The notes under the pieces are model-generated. The model was not told the DNA's origin. It ran no database searches and saw only the letters and a program-made list of their open reading frames with translations. A program made the position numbers and the translations under genes. Shown piece after piece: positions 10,089 to 18,970 of a stretch of 64,000 nt of DNA. This stretch comes from Halomonas piscis (lineage in GTDB: Bacteria > Pseudomonadota > Gammaproteobacteria > Pseudomonadales > Halomonadaceae), in contig NZ_CP119391.1 in assembly GCF_031886125.1 (NCBI RefSeq), positions 372,001 through 436,000 on the forward strand, written 5' to 3'. Every line of letters starts with the position of its first letter. The first letter of the stretch is position 1.

Positions 10089-10856
10089 TTAGTCGACGCG
10101 GCGATAGATCAGATCCCAGACGCCGTGGCCGAGCTTTTCTCCGCGAGCCTCGAACTTGGTCAGCGGGCGAAAGGCCGGGCGCGGCACATAGGGCGCGGTA
10201 GACGCATCGGCGGTATTGGCAAAGCCCGGGGTTTGCCCCACGGTTTCCGCCATCCACTCGGCGTAGGGCTCCCAGTCCGTCGCCAGGTGGAAGTGCCCGC
10301 CAATCGCCAGCCGCGAGCGTATCAGCTCGACAAACGCCGGCTGCACGATACGCCTCTTATGGTGTTTCTTTTTCGGCCAGGGGTCGGGGAAGAATAGCTG
10401 CAGGGTATCGATGCTGCCGGGCGGCAGGCACTGCTCCAGCACGGCCAGGGCGTCTTCGCGGTACACCCGCAGGTTGGTCAGGCCGCGCTTGTCGGCTTCG
10501 TCGAGCAGCTTGCCCACGCCCGGGGCGTGCACCTCGATGCCGATGAAGTCGGTTTCGGGGTGGGTTTCGGCCTGTTCGATCAGCGAGCCGCCCATGCCGA
10601 AGCCGATTTCCACTACCCGGTGAGCGCGGCGGCCGAACAGGGTATCGAGATCCTGCAGGCCGTCGGCCACGTTGAGCCCCAGCCGCGGCCAGATATTCAT
10701 CAGCCCCCGGGTCTGGGCCTGGGTGGTACGCCCGGCGCGGATCACGTAGCTCTTGATGCCGGGGCGGTGCAGCGGCGCCCCGGCGTTTTCCGTTCCGGCC
10801 GATTCGGGAGACTGGTGGGGGGAGCGTGCGTCTGTCATGGGGCGGCGGGTATCCAT
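10089..10856 (-). CDS. trmB: tRNA (guanine-N7)-methyltransferase
   Basis: S-adenosylmethionine-dependent enzyme that makes m7G46 in the tRNA variable loop. The SAM-binding VVEIGFGMGGSL, the LQLFFPDPWPKKKHHKRR motif with its catalytic aspartate, and the C-terminal TKFEARGEKLGHGVWDL are diagnostic. At 255 aa it is slightly longer than the E. coli enzyme because of a non-conserved, Ser/Pro-rich N-terminus. The ATG at 10856 shares bases with the thiG stop codon (TGATG), suggesting coupled translation; an internal ATG at 10838 is also possible. Confidence 0.95.
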   Translation of the reverse strand: MDTRRPMTDARSPHQSPESAGTENAGAPLHRPGIKSYVIRAGRTTQAQTRGLMNIWPRLGLNVADGLQDLDTLFGRRAHRVVEIGFGMGGSLIEQAETHPETDFIGIEVHAPGVGKLLDEADKRGLTNLRVYREDALAVLEQCLPPGSIDTLQLFFPDPWPKKKHHKRRIVQPAFVELIRSRLAIGGHFHLATDWEPYAEWMAETVGQTPGFANTADASTAPYVPRPAFRPLTKFEARGEKLGHGVWDLIYRRVD

Positions 10857-11650
10857 CAGCCGTTGATACGGCCGGCAAAGGGGGTGGAGGGATCGGCGCT
10901 TTGGCGGCGCGGCATGCGGCCGGAGAGAAAAGCGTTGCGGCCGGCCTGCACCGCCAGCTGCATGGCGTGTGCCATGCGCACCGGATCGTTGGCGTGGGCA
11001 ATGGCGGAGTTGAGCAACACGCCGTCGCAGCCAAGCTCCATGGCCATGGTGGCGTCCGAGGCGGTGCCGATGCCGGCGTCCACCAGGACAGGGACGCGGC
11101 TGCGCTCGACGATCAGGCGCAGGTTGTGCGGATTCTGGATGCCGTGGCCGGAGCCGATCAGCGAGCCCAGCGGCATGATCGCCGCGCAGCCCATGGCCTC
11201 AAGCTCCTGGGCAACGATGGGATCGTCGCTGGTGTAGACCATGACGTCAAAGCCTTCGTCAAGCAGCGTCTGCGCTGCCTTGAGCGTTTCGGTGACGTTG
11301 GGATAGAGCGTGTCGTCGTCGCCCAGCACCTCGAGCTTGACAAGGCTGTGGCCGTCCAGCAGCTCCCGGGCGAGCCGGCAGGTACGCACGGCGTCTTTGG
11401 CGTTGTAGCAGCCGGCGGTATTGGGCAGCAGGGTGAAGCGCTCGGGGGGAATGACGTCGAGCAGACCGGTTTCGCTGGTATCTTGGCCCAGGTTGGTGCG
11501 GCGCACGGCAAAGGTGACGACCTCCGTGCCGCTCTGGGTAATGGCGGCGCGGGCTTCATCGTAGTCCTTGTAGCGGCCCGTTCCCACCAGCAGGCGAGAA
11601 TGGAATTCGCGGCCGGCAACGGTCAGCGGGGCGTCGTGGAACGGTGTCAT
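10856..11650 (-). CDS. thiG: Thiazole synthase
   Basis: Makes the thiazole phosphate moiety of thiamine from deoxyxylulose phosphate, dehydroglycine and ThiS thiocarboxylate. TIM-barrel protein of 264 aa. It has the N-terminal [15 protein letters not shown], the Schiff-base lysine segment [15 protein letters not shown], the phosphate-binding [18 protein letters not shown] and the ending [16 protein letters not shown]. It is in an operon behind thiS (20-bp gap) and before trmB (overlap), an order common in gammaproteobacteria. Confidence 0.96.
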   Translation of the reverse strand: MTPFHDAPLTVAGREFHSRLLVGTGRYKDYDEARAAITQSGTEVVTFAVRRTNLGQDTSETGLLDVIPPERFTLLPNTAGCYNAKDAVRTCRLARELLDGHSLVKLEVLGDDDTLYPNVTETLKAAQTLLDEGFDVMVYTSDDPIVAQELEAMGCAAIMPLGSLIGSGHGIQNPHNLRLIVERSRVPVLVDAGIGTASDATMAMELGCDGVLLNSAIAHANDPVRMAHAMQLAVQAGRNAFLSGRMPRRQSADPSTPFAGRING

Positions 11651-11670
11651 AGGCTTCCTTGGATAGCGTC

Positions 11671-11880
11671 CTAGCCGCCGCCAATCGCATGGACGATCTC
11701 GACCTTGTCGCCATCGGCCAGGGGCGTCTCGGCCAGCTGGCTGCGGGGGACGATTTCTTCGTTGATTTCAACGGCAATGCGTTGACCGCCAAGCCCCAGC
11801 TGCTCGATCAGCTCGGCAGCGCTGGTTCGGGAGGTCAGGGAATGGGATTCGCCGTTGAGCTGAATGGCATACTCTGTCAT
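11671..11880 (-). CDS. thiS: Sulfur carrier protein ThiS
   Basis: Ubiquitin-fold sulfur carrier that delivers thiocarboxylate sulfur to ThiG in thiamine thiazole synthesis. Key features are the start of the fold (QLNGES), the [13 protein letters not shown] segment and the C-terminal Gly-Gly tail (HAIGGG) that is adenylated and thiocarboxylated. The start is placed at 11880 (69 aa), which matches the family N-terminus; an ATG three codons upstream at 11889 sits too close to its AGGA site. No thiamine-pyrophosphate riboswitch element was visible upstream. Confidence 0.9.
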   Translation of the reverse strand: MTEYAIQLNGESHSLTSRTSAAELIEQLGLGGQRIAVEINEEIVPRSQLAETPLADGDKVEIVHAIGGG

Positions 11881-12043
11881 AGCCGTCATTTTCCTACCGC
11901 TTGGGTGGATGTCGCAAGCGCAGCGCGCGAAAATCGTGGATTCCTGCGCACGCTGCCTTCAGGTGGCGCTATTATAGCGTTTTCCCCCTCTTTCTTCAGC
12001 CGGCGCTACGCGGGTGGCCGGCCAGCCAGGGAGCGATTCGTTG

Positions 12044-12469
12044 ATGAGGAAACAGCCGTCGACAGAGCCTTTTTATTCGGGGTCCGGGCGGGGCAACTAT
12101 CGAGTGCTTGGCGTTGCGCTTGCGCTGTCCGGGGCCGTGGCGGTAGCGCTGGGCGCCTACGCCGCTCACGGCATGGCCGCTAGGGCCGACGAAGCAGCGA
12201 TAGACGCGGTCAACGTCGGGGTGCGCTACCAGATGTGGCACACGCTGGCGCTGTTGGCGCTGCTGATCTGGCAGCGGCGCGAGCCGGCGGTCAAGCTGCG
12301 TCCGGTAATGGCGCTGTGGGTCCTGGGCATCGCGGCGTTTTCCGGCTCGCTTTACGCCATGGCGCTGGGCGGGTTCAATGTCGGGCTGGTGACGCCGCTG
12401 GGCGGCCTTTTGCTGATCGCCGGCTGGCTGACGCTGGGCGTTGTGGTTTTGCGTGCCGGGCACGGCTAG
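12044..12469 (+). CDS. DUF423 family membrane protein (YgdD-like)
   Basis: Small inner-membrane protein with four predicted helices and no known activity. Family signatures are GAVAVALGAYAAHGM, the YQMWHTLALLALL helix, FSGSLYAMALGG and VTPLGGLLLIAGWL. From the ATG at 12044 it has 141 residues, with a 27-residue polar lead longer than in many relatives; a GGGAG site lies 11 bases upstream (8 before the adjacent TTG). The gene is divergent from thiS and ends at a strong hairpin. Confidence 0.82.
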   Translation: MRKQPSTEPFYSGSGRGNYRVLGVALALSGAVAVALGAYAAHGMAARADEAAIDAVNVGVRYQMWHTLALLALLIWQRREPAVKLRPVMALWVLGIAAFSGSLYAMALGGFNVGLVTPLGGLLLIAGWLTLGVVVLRAGHG

Positions 12470-12475
12470 CGCGGC

Positions 12476-12511
12476 ATAAAAAACCCCCTCGGGGCGGGCC
12501 CTGAGGGGGTT
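12476..12511 (-). terminator. Intrinsic terminator of glcB
   Basis: Stem AACCCCCTC / GAGGGGGTT. On the minus strand it is followed by a run of six T residues, so it terminates malate synthase transcription. On the plus strand the T-run is lacking, so it is at best a weak stop for the DUF423 gene. Confidence 0.85.
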
Positions 12512-12530
12512 GGCGGCTGGCGTACGCAAG

Positions 12531-14726
12531 TTACTGCGTCTTGGCCTTTTCCGCTTTTTCCTTTTCTACCCGGCGCCACTCGTGGAGCAGCGGTTCGGTG
12601 TAGCCGGAGGGCTGGTTGAGCCCCTTGAAGATCAGATCGGACGCGGCCTTGAAGGCGGTGGAGTCGTCCAGGTGCGAGGTCATCGGCGTATAGTTGGGGT
12701 CGCCGGCGTTCTGCTCGTCGACCACTTTCGTCATGCGCTCGAGTGTCTCCCGGACCTGGGCTTCATTGGTGATGCCGTGGTGCAGCCAGTTGGCAATGTG
12801 CTGGCTGGAGATGCGCAGGGTGGCGCGGTCTTCCATCAGGCCGACGTTGTGGATGTCCGGCACCTTGGAAACGCCGACGCCGTGCTCGACCCAGCGCACC
12901 ACATAGCCGAGGATGCCCTGGCAGTTGTTATCCAGCTCCTGCTGGATCTCGTCGGCGCCCCAGCTCGGGTCGGCTTCCACCGGCACGCTGAGCAGTTCGT
13001 CCAGCAGATCGGTTTCGCCCTGGGCTTCCAGCTCGCGCTGGATGGCTTCGACGGCTACCTGATGATAGTGCAGGGCGTGCAGCGTCGCGGCGGTGGGCGA
13101 GGGTACCCAGGCGGTGTTGGCGCCGGCCTTGGGGTGGCCGATTTTCTGCTCCAGCATGTCGTGCATCAGCTCGGGCATGGCCCACATGCCCTTGCCGATC
13201 TGGGCGCGGCCGCGCATGCCGCAGGCAAGGCCGGTCTGGACGTTGTTCTTCTCGTAGGCGTCGAGCCAGGCGGTGCCCTTCATTTCGCCCTTGCGCACCA
13301 TCGGGCCGGCTTCCATGACGCTGTGCATTTCGTCGCCGGTGCGGTCGAGAAAGCCGGTGTTGATGAAAACCACCCGGGAGCTGGCGGCGCTGATGCAGGC
13401 CTTGAGATTGACGCTGGTACGGCGCTCTTCGTCCATGACCCCCATTTTCAGAGTGTCGCGCTCCAGGCCGAGGATATCCTCGACGCGGCCGAAGAGCTCG
13501 TCGGCAAAGGCGACTTCTTTCGGGCCGTGCATCTTGGGCTTGACGATGTACACCGAGCCGGTGCGCGAGTTGCGCGGCTGGCCGGCGGGCTTCTTCAGAT
13601 CGTGGATGGCGATCAGCGAAGTCACCACGGCGTCGAGGATGCCTTCGGGCAGCTCGTTGCCGCTGTCGTCGAGAACGGCCGGCGTGGTCATCAAATGGCC
13701 GACGTTGCGGATGAACATCAGCGCGCGGCCCTGCAGCGTGACGCTATCGCCGTTGCTGCCTTGCCAGGTACGATCGCCGCGCAGCTCGCGAACGAAGTGC
13801 TTGCCGTCTTTCTCGATGTCCTCCTTGAGGTCACCCTTCATCAGGCCGAGCCAGTTGGCGTAGACGCCCACCTTGTCTTCGGCGTCGACCGCGGCGATGG
13901 AGTCCTCGCAGTCCATGATGGTGGAGGTGGCGGCTTCCACGACCACGTCCTTGATGCGCGCCGGGTCGGTCTTGCCGATGAAGTTGTCGCCGTCGATCTG
14001 CAGTTCGATGTGCAGACCGTGGTTGACCAGCAGGATCGAGGACGGGTCGGCGGCGTCGCCGTCGAAGCCGGCCAGCTTGTCGGCGTCCTTGAGCCCGGTT
14101 TCGCGGCCGCCGTCGAGAGTAACGACCAGCTTGCCGTCGTGGACGGCGTAGTTGACGGCATCCTTGTGCGAGCCGTCGGCCAGCGGGGTGGCCTGATCGA
14201 GTACGCCGCGGGCGTAGTCGATGACCTTGTCGGCGCGTTTGAAGTTGAACTCGCGGGTGATTTCGGCGCCGCCGTCTTCGGTGATGACGTCGGTGCCGTA
14301 GAGCGCGTCGTAGAGGCTGCCCCAGCGGGCGTTGGCGGCGTTCAGCGCGTAGCGGCCGTTGTTGACCGGTACCACCAGCTGCGGGCCGGCCTGGGAGGCA
14401 AGCTCGGGGTCGACGTTGGCGGTGGTGGTTTCGACGCGCTCGGGGATTTCGCTCAGATAGCCGATGTCGGTGAGAAAGCGGCGATAGGCCGGCATATCGG
14501 TGATCGGCCCGGGGTTGTCGCGGTGCCAGGCGTTGAGCTGTTCCTGCAGCGAGGTGCGCTCCTCAAGCAGCTGGCGGTTTTTCGGCGCCAGGTCGTGAAA
14601 CAGCGCGTCGACGCCTTTCCAGAAGGCATCCTGGTCGACGCCTGTGCCCGGCAGCGCCTGCTCGTTGATAAAGCGATCAAGGTCAGCTGACACCTGTAGA
14701 CGGTGACGCGTGATACGCTCGCTCAT
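12531..14726 (-). CDS. glcB: Malate synthase G
   Basis: Condenses glyoxylate with acetyl-CoA to malate, the second step of the glyoxylate route for growth on acetate or glycolate; cytosolic and magnesium dependent. The protein is 731 aa, the long G isoform. It carries the [15 protein letters not shown] active-site segment (magnesium-binding Glu and Asp), [32 protein letters not shown] and the C-terminal [19 protein letters not shown] ribosome site precedes the ATG. It is transcribed alone, with a 286-bp gap upstream and a terminator downstream. Confidence 0.96.
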   Translation of the reverse strand: MSERITRHRLQVSADLDRFINEQALPGTGVDQDAFWKGVDALFHDLAPKNRQLLEERTSLQEQLNAWHRDNPGPITDMPAYRRFLTDIGYLSEIPERVETTTANVDPELASQAGPQLVVPVNNGRYALNAANARWGSLYDALYGTDVITEDGGAEITREFNFKRADKVIDYARGVLDQATPLADGSHKDAVNYAVHDGKLVVTLDGGRETGLKDADKLAGFDGDAADPSSILLVNHGLHIELQIDGDNFIGKTDPARIKDVVVEAATSTIMDCEDSIAAVDAEDKVGVYANWLGLMKGDLKEDIEKDGKHFVRELRGDRTWQGSNGDSVTLQGRALMFIRNVGHLMTTPAVLDDSGNELPEGILDAVVTSLIAIHDLKKPAGQPRNSRTGSVYIVKPKMHGPKEVAFADELFGRVEDILGLERDTLKMGVMDEERRTSVNLKACISAASSRVVFINTGFLDRTGDEMHSVMEAGPMVRKGEMKGTAWLDAYEKNNVQTGLACGMRGRAQIGKGMWAMPELMHDMLEQKIGHPKAGANTAWVPSPTAATLHALHYHQVAVEAIQRELEAQGETDLLDELLSVPVEADPSWGADEIQQELDNNCQGILGYVVRWVEHGVGVSKVPDIHNVGLMEDRATLRISSQHIANWLHHGITNEAQVRETLERMTKVVDEQNAGDPNYTPMTSHLDDSTAFKAASDLIFKGLNQPSGYTEPLLHEWRRVEKEKAEKAKTQ

Positions 14727-15012
14727 GGAAACTCTCCCTTAAGAGGGCCCGTGGCCAATCGTGGTACTCAGATGTTGGCCACGGCCATAGTGAATACAAC
14801 TGCTACCTCATGCCGGTGACGTGCGTAGAAACGAACGCACGATTGCAGATGCCGACAGCTCAATTTGCGGAAAATAGTTCCATAAATGTGCAAGTCTGTA
14901 AATAGGACCAAAATGGCAGTGCCGCGATGTCCGACTAAATGATACCAAATTAGCGTATCTGTCGGCCGCTGAGACATTGGCACGGATTACCGGGTTGAAC
15001 AGGAGGGGCTGG

Positions 15013-16017
15013 ATGGACGAGTTTGGCCCGCTGCGGGAGGCGTTTTCCGCCACCGCCGGCAAAGGACTGGTACTGCTGCGCCCGGAGAGTGCCGAGGCAG
15101 AGGCCGTGGTGCCCTACCTCGAGCATTACGGCCTTGCGCCCTGCCGGCAAAAGGTGCGCCGGGTGCATGCAGGCATGGTCCCGGCGGGGGCGTTTTTACT
15201 GTGGTGCCAGGTGTGGGCGCCGCCGGCGCCGGTGGGCACGGTCTTTGTGGTACACGGCTATTTCGACCACCTGGGCCTTTACCGCCATCTGCTTTGGATG
15301 CTGCTGGCCCGGGGCTGGCAGGTGGTGCTGTGGGATCTCCCGGGGCACGGGCTGTCCAGCGGCGAGCGGGTGGCAATCGACGACTTTGCCACCTACGGCG
15401 AATGCCTGCACGCCGTGCAGAGCGCCGTGGCGGCTCAGGGCCTTGCCCCGGGCCCCTGGGTGGGTGTGGGGCAGAGTACCGGCGCGGCGATACTGGCTAC
15501 CGACGCGCTGAGCCGCCAGGACGCCGCGCCCTGGGCGGGGCTTGCCATGCTGGCGCCGCTGGTGCGCCCCTGGGGCTGGCATCGGGCCAGCACGTTACAC
15601 CGGCTGGCGGCCCCCTTTGTCAGCACCGTCTCCCGACGTTACTGGCCCAACTCCACAGATACCGCCTTTGTGGATTTCCTGCGCCAAAAGGACCCGCTCC
15701 AGCACTGGGAGCTGAGCCTTGTGTGGGTGAGCGCCATGCGCCGCTGGATGGCGCGGCTCCCGGCGTATCCGCCGTCAACGCTGCCGGTGCTGATGCTGCA
15801 GGGAGAGGAAGACCAGACCGTGGACTGGCGCTACAACCTGGCCGTGCTGGGGGAAAAGTTTCCCAGGGCCGAGGTCTATCAGCAGCCGGAGGCGCGCCAT
15901 CATCTGGTCAATGAGGCGCCGCCGATCCGCGAGGCGCTGTTTGCCGAGCTGGGACGCTTTCTCGACCGCCTGGCGGCCCCGGCCGATGCGGCCGCCGGAG
16001 CCGCATGCGCTGACTAG
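15013..16017 (+). CDS. Alpha/beta hydrolase, monoacylglycerol lipase-like
   Basis: Predicted serine hydrolase of the lysophospholipase/monoglyceride lipase group (Hydrolase_4). The oxyanion HGYFDHLG motif (from residue 81), WDLPGHGLSSG, nucleophile elbow GQSTG (153-157, Ser155) and the C-terminal catalytic histidine in ARHHLVNE are present. No signal peptide was seen, so it should be cytosolic. The ATG at 15013 is chosen because AGGAGGGG lies directly upstream; the earlier open frame lacks this. At 334 aa it has normal length. Its stop overlaps the convergent guaD stop by 4 bp. Substrate unknown. Confidence 0.85.
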   Translation: MDEFGPLREAFSATAGKGLVLLRPESAEAEAVVPYLEHYGLAPCRQKVRRVHAGMVPAGAFLLWCQVWAPPAPVGTVFVVHGYFDHLGLYRHLLWMLLARGWQVVLWDLPGHGLSSGERVAIDDFATYGECLHAVQSAVAAQGLAPGPWVGVGQSTGAAILATDALSRQDAAPWAGLAMLAPLVRPWGWHRASTLHRLAAPFVSTVSRRYWPNSTDTAFVDFLRQKDPLQHWELSLVWVSAMRRWMARLPAYPPSTLPVLMLQGEEDQTVDWRYNLAVLGEKFPRAEVYQQPEARHHLVNEAPPIREALFAELGRFLDRLAAPADAAAGAACAD

Positions 16018-17336
16018 TCCCGGGCGTGAACCCGTTTCCCGCCGGCCCAGGTGGCGTAGACGCTGCGGTCGTCGCCCAGCATCATCATCGCAAACAGGGT
16101 TTCGGCAAGCGTGTTGCAGCGGGCGGTGCGTCGGGCCAGCAGCGGCGTGGCCGCCGGGTCGAGCACCACGATATCGGCCTCGCCACCCTCGCGGATCTGG
16201 CCGATGTGGGAGTCCAGGTGCAGCGCCCGGGCGTTGCCCAGAGTCAAACGATAAAAGCCCTGCCAGGCGGTGAGCGGCTGGCCCAGGAGCTGTCCGACCT
16301 GGTAGGCGCCCTTGAGCGTGGCAAGGCCGGAAAGGTCGGTGCCGCCGCCCACGTCGCTGGCGAGGCTCGTGGCCATGCCAACCTCCTGGCAGGCCTGGCG
16401 GTCGAACAGGCCGCTGCCCAGAAACAGGTTCGACGTGGGGCAAAAGGCGATGTTCGCGCCGGCGTCGGCCAGTCGCTTTCGCATGCCCTGATCCAGATGA
16501 ATGCCGTGGGCAAAGGTGCTGCGCGGCCCCACCAGCCCGTAGCGCTCGTAGACGCCGAGATAGTCGCGGTTGTCCGGGAACAGTTCGGACACCCAGGCGA
16601 TTTCGCCTTCGTTTTCCGACAGGTGCGTCTGCAGGTGAATATCCGGAGCGTTGCGCAACACGGCACCGGTGGCCTCGAGCTGCTCGGGGGTGGACGTGGG
16701 GGCAAAGCGCGGCGTCAGGCTATAGCCCAGCCGGCCCTTGCCATGCCAGTCGGCGATCAGCCGCTCGCTGTCGGCAAGTCCGCCCCGGGTATCGTCGATG
16801 AGATCATCCGGGCCGTTGCGGTCCATCAGCACCTTGCCCGCGAGCATGCGCAGCCCCCGGCGGTTGGCGGCGGTGAAAAACGCCTCCACCGAGCCCGGGT
16901 GCGAGGTGCAAAACACCTGGGCGGTGGTGGTGCCCACTCGCAGGGTTTCATCGAGAAACGCCTCGGCCACGGCGTCGGCGTGGGCGCGGTCGGCAAAGCG
17001 GCACTCTTCGGGGAAGGTGTAGTCGTTGAGCCAGTCGAGCAGCTGGCGGCCGTAGGAGGCCATGATGTCGAGCTGGGAGTAGTGCACGTGGCTGTCGATG
17101 AAGCCCGGCATCATCAGCTTGCCCGAGTAGTCCACGGTCTCGATGCCGGCGGGCAGGTGCGGCGCCAGCTCGGCGTAGTCGCCCACGGCGTGGATATGGC
17201 CGTCGACGATCCACACGGCGCCGTCTTCCAGGTGACGCACGCTGCCCGGAGCGGGGGTGTCGCCGTCGCCGGGGTCGTCGGCAAAGCTCAAAAGCGGGCC
17301 GCGCAGTACCCGGGTGTCGGTGGTCAGATCGGTCAT
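16014..17336 (-). CDS. guaD: Guanine deaminase
   Basis: Converts guanine to xanthine, feeding the xanthine dehydrogenase encoded upstream. Amidohydrolase fold with the zinc ligands of the first motif (PGFIDSHVHYSQ), the guanine deaminase marker segment YTFPEECRFAD, later metal histidines in QTHLSENEGEI and FAHGIHL, and the final metal aspartate in SLASDVGGGTDLS. The 440-aa length is typical. It reads in the same direction as xdhA-xdhB-xdhC and was presumably the operon's last gene, but two insertion sequences now lie between, so expression may depend on a separate promoter. Confidence 0.94.
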   Translation of the reverse strand: MTDLTTDTRVLRGPLLSFADDPGDGDTPAPGSVRHLEDGAVWIVDGHIHAVGDYAELAPHLPAGIETVDYSGKLMMPGFIDSHVHYSQLDIMASYGRQLLDWLNDYTFPEECRFADRAHADAVAEAFLDETLRVGTTTAQVFCTSHPGSVEAFFTAANRRGLRMLAGKVLMDRNGPDDLIDDTRGGLADSERLIADWHGKGRLGYSLTPRFAPTSTPEQLEATGAVLRNAPDIHLQTHLSENEGEIAWVSELFPDNRDYLGVYERYGLVGPRSTFAHGIHLDQGMRKRLADAGANIAFCPTSNLFLGSGLFDRQACQEVGMATSLASDVGGGTDLSGLATLKGAYQVGQLLGQPLTAWQGFYRLTLGNARALHLDSHIGQIREGGEADIVVLDPAATPLLARRTARCNTLAETLFAMMMLGDDRSVYATWAGGKRVHARD

Positions 17337-17511
17337 GTCAGGGTCTCCGTTGATGCCTGCGGTGGGGCATGCGCGTCTCAGGCGCGCTTCTTTTGCCGGG
17401 CACCATTGTCGTGAAAACTGGCACTATTTTTCGATAACCTGTGGCGGGAGCGGACTTTGGTCCGCGAAGGCGCTGCCTCAATACAGCATTCGCGCAATAA
17501 ATTGCGCTTAT
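17337..17511. other. Gene-free flank upstream of guaD
   Basis: These 175 bases separate the guaD start from the IS110-type element; no gene is seen. There is a GGACTTTGGTCC-like inverted sequence near 17452-17463, and a perfect palindrome at the right edge, listed separately. No obvious promoter for guaD was found by eye. Confidence 0.5.
17492..17507. repeat. Perfect 16-bp palindrome beside the IS110-type element
   Basis: GCGCAATAAATTGCGC is a 7-bp inverted repeat with a 2-bp centre. It lies 4 bp outside the left inverted repeat of the IS. It could be the target structure, part of the element's terminus, or an older operator of guaD. Confidence 0.6.
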
Positions 17512-17534
17512 ATGGACCCGTCCTGTTGTGCAAG

Positions 17535-17791
17535 CCAGAAGCAACAACGCATAAGAGTGAGGACTGCACGCTTATATCCGGCCTATTGATGGCACTTGCC
17601 GTGCCTGGCCCTGATGGAATACGCGCTCTCTGCTCTGATCTCCCACTCGGCCTCGTGATGGGCCTGCGCACTTTACAGAGTGACAGAAAGCCGGTCTGAC
17701 CCGTTATGCCATCGAAGCATCTCGCCTGCGCAACCTCGGGGTTGGGTAACTTATCGCATGCTAAGCTATATTCCCTGTTTGTTCGGTATCA
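17535..17791 (-). ncRNA. Candidate guide (bridge/seek) RNA region of the IS110-type element
   Basis: This 257-bp non-coding stretch lies between the transposase stop codon and the left inverted repeat. In IS1111-type elements the downstream non-coding end encodes a structured RNA that directs target choice. I place the candidate here by position only; I did not derive a fold or exact ends. Small open frames inside it have no coding character. Confidence 0.4.
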
Positions 17792-18826
17792 TCAAGCGGC
17801 CTCCTGTGGCTGATAGCGCCGTTCATGGGCCAATAGCGACCAGCAAATCCGCGCCATCTTGTTCGCCAGGGCCACAATGGCCTTGCGTTGCCCAAGACGC
17901 GCCGCTAACGAGCAGGCCCAACGGGACAGCCGGTCGGGATGTTCCTGACGTTGGAACTGGCGTAATGCCGCGCGGGCACCGTGCACCAACTGCTTTCGAA
18001 CCTCGCCATTGCCGCGTTTGGTGATCCCCATCAACTGGTTGCGACCCCCGCTGGAATGCTGGCGTGGCACTAGCCCCAACGAGGCGCTGAACTGACGTCC
18101 GTTGGGGAATCGCGCCGGATCGCCCAGATGGCTGAACAACAGCGTCGCATTGATCGGGCCGATGCCGGGCAGACTCATCAGCCGCTGCATGTCATCTGAT
18201 GCCCTGGCCAGACGCTGCAGACGCTTGTCATAGCGCGCGATCCGGGCATCGTTCTCGAGCCATTGATCGAGCAGGTCGTTCAGCAGGGTGTAGAGTTCTT
18301 CCCCCAGCCGCGCCCGTTGCTCGTCCAGCCGCTCACGAATAACGCCCTGGCGTATCACCGCGTGCCCCTGCGACACGATTAGACCAAACTCGCCCAGCAG
18401 GCCGCGCAGCTCGTTGCCGACGGCGGTGCGTTCGCGCACTAACCGACTGCGTACTCGGTGCACTGCTTGCAGGGACTGTTGTGCTTCCGTCTTGATCGTC
18501 ACTCGAGGCGTGGCCGGGCGCGCCGCAGCCTCGGCGATAGCCGCGGCATCGCGCGCATCGTTCTTGTGGCCCAGCACGAAGGGCTTGACCGCCTGCGGTG
18601 GCAGTAGCTCGGCCTCATGGCCCAGCGTGCCAATGTCTCTCGCCCAGTAATGAGCGGAGCCGCACGCTTCCATGGCGACGTGGCAAGGCGGAATTTGGGC
18701 CAGCGTCAAGCGTAACTTCTCTCGCCGGACTTGCTTGCTGAATACTTTGTGACCGTGCGCATCCACGGCATGCAGTTGAAAAACGTGTTTCGCCAGGTCA
18801 ATGCCTATAATGCTAATCTGTTTCAT
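17792..18826 (-). CDS. IS110-family transposase
   Basis: DEDD-type (RuvC-like) recombinase of 344 aa. The N-terminal catalytic core shows GIDLAKHVFQ (first Asp), AMEACGSAHYW (Glu) and HKNDARDAAAI (final acidic pair). The C-terminal Tnp IS116/IS110/IS902 domain has LMSLPGIGPINATLL and the serine-containing SASLGLVPRQHSSGGRN. Unlike DDE enzymes, these recombinases work without making target duplications of fixed size. The ATG at 18826 follows a perfect AGGAGG; an open frame 14 codons upstream is less likely. The gene appears intact and is probably active. Confidence 0.92.
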   Translation of the reverse strand: MKQISIIGIDLAKHVFQLHAVDAHGHKVFSKQVRREKLRLTLAQIPPCHVAMEACGSAHYWARDIGTLGHEAELLPPQAVKPFVLGHKNDARDAAAIAEAAARPATPRVTIKTEAQQSLQAVHRVRSRLVRERTAVGNELRGLLGEFGLIVSQGHAVIRQGVIRERLDEQRARLGEELYTLLNDLLDQWLENDARIARYDKRLQRLARASDDMQRLMSLPGIGPINATLLFSHLGDPARFPNGRQFSASLGLVPRQHSSGGRNQLMGITKRGNGEVRKQLVHGARAALRQFQRQEHPDRLSRWACSLAARLGQRKAIVALANKMARICWSLLAHERRYQPQEAA

Positions 18827-18970
18827 GGATGGATCCTCCTTCACCGATGCCGTCAGTGTTCTGTGCACTGCTGGCTAGATGTTATATCCAGCTTGGCACA
18901 GAAGGACGGGTCCATCCCATTTCCCACTCAAGCAGGTGTTTCAGCGCCCAGGTGATGTGTTGTCATGCTA

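Larger units (their letters stand above)
17512..18915 (-). mobile_element. IS110-family element, IS1111-type
   Basis: About 1.4 kb, bounded by inverted repeats: ATGGACCCGTCCT at the left (17512-17524) has an exact inverted match at the right (18903-18915). The match continues imperfectly to 17534 and 18892. Such subterminal inverted repeats mark the IS1111 subgroup; classical IS110 members lack them. True ends may lie a few bases outside the repeats. The transposase fills the right part. About 280 non-coding bases lie downstream of it and only about 65 upstream, the layout expected for IS1111. Confidence 0.8.

Noticed and set aside
11880..12043. Possible thiamine-pyrophosphate riboswitch before thiS-thiG
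   Set aside because: The conserved CTGAGA core and pairing helices were not found on the minus strand in this region.
14727..15012. Small minus-strand open frames in the glcB upstream gap
   Set aside because: No ribosome site, no recognisable domain and mutually overlapping frames. I see only a gene-free promoter region.
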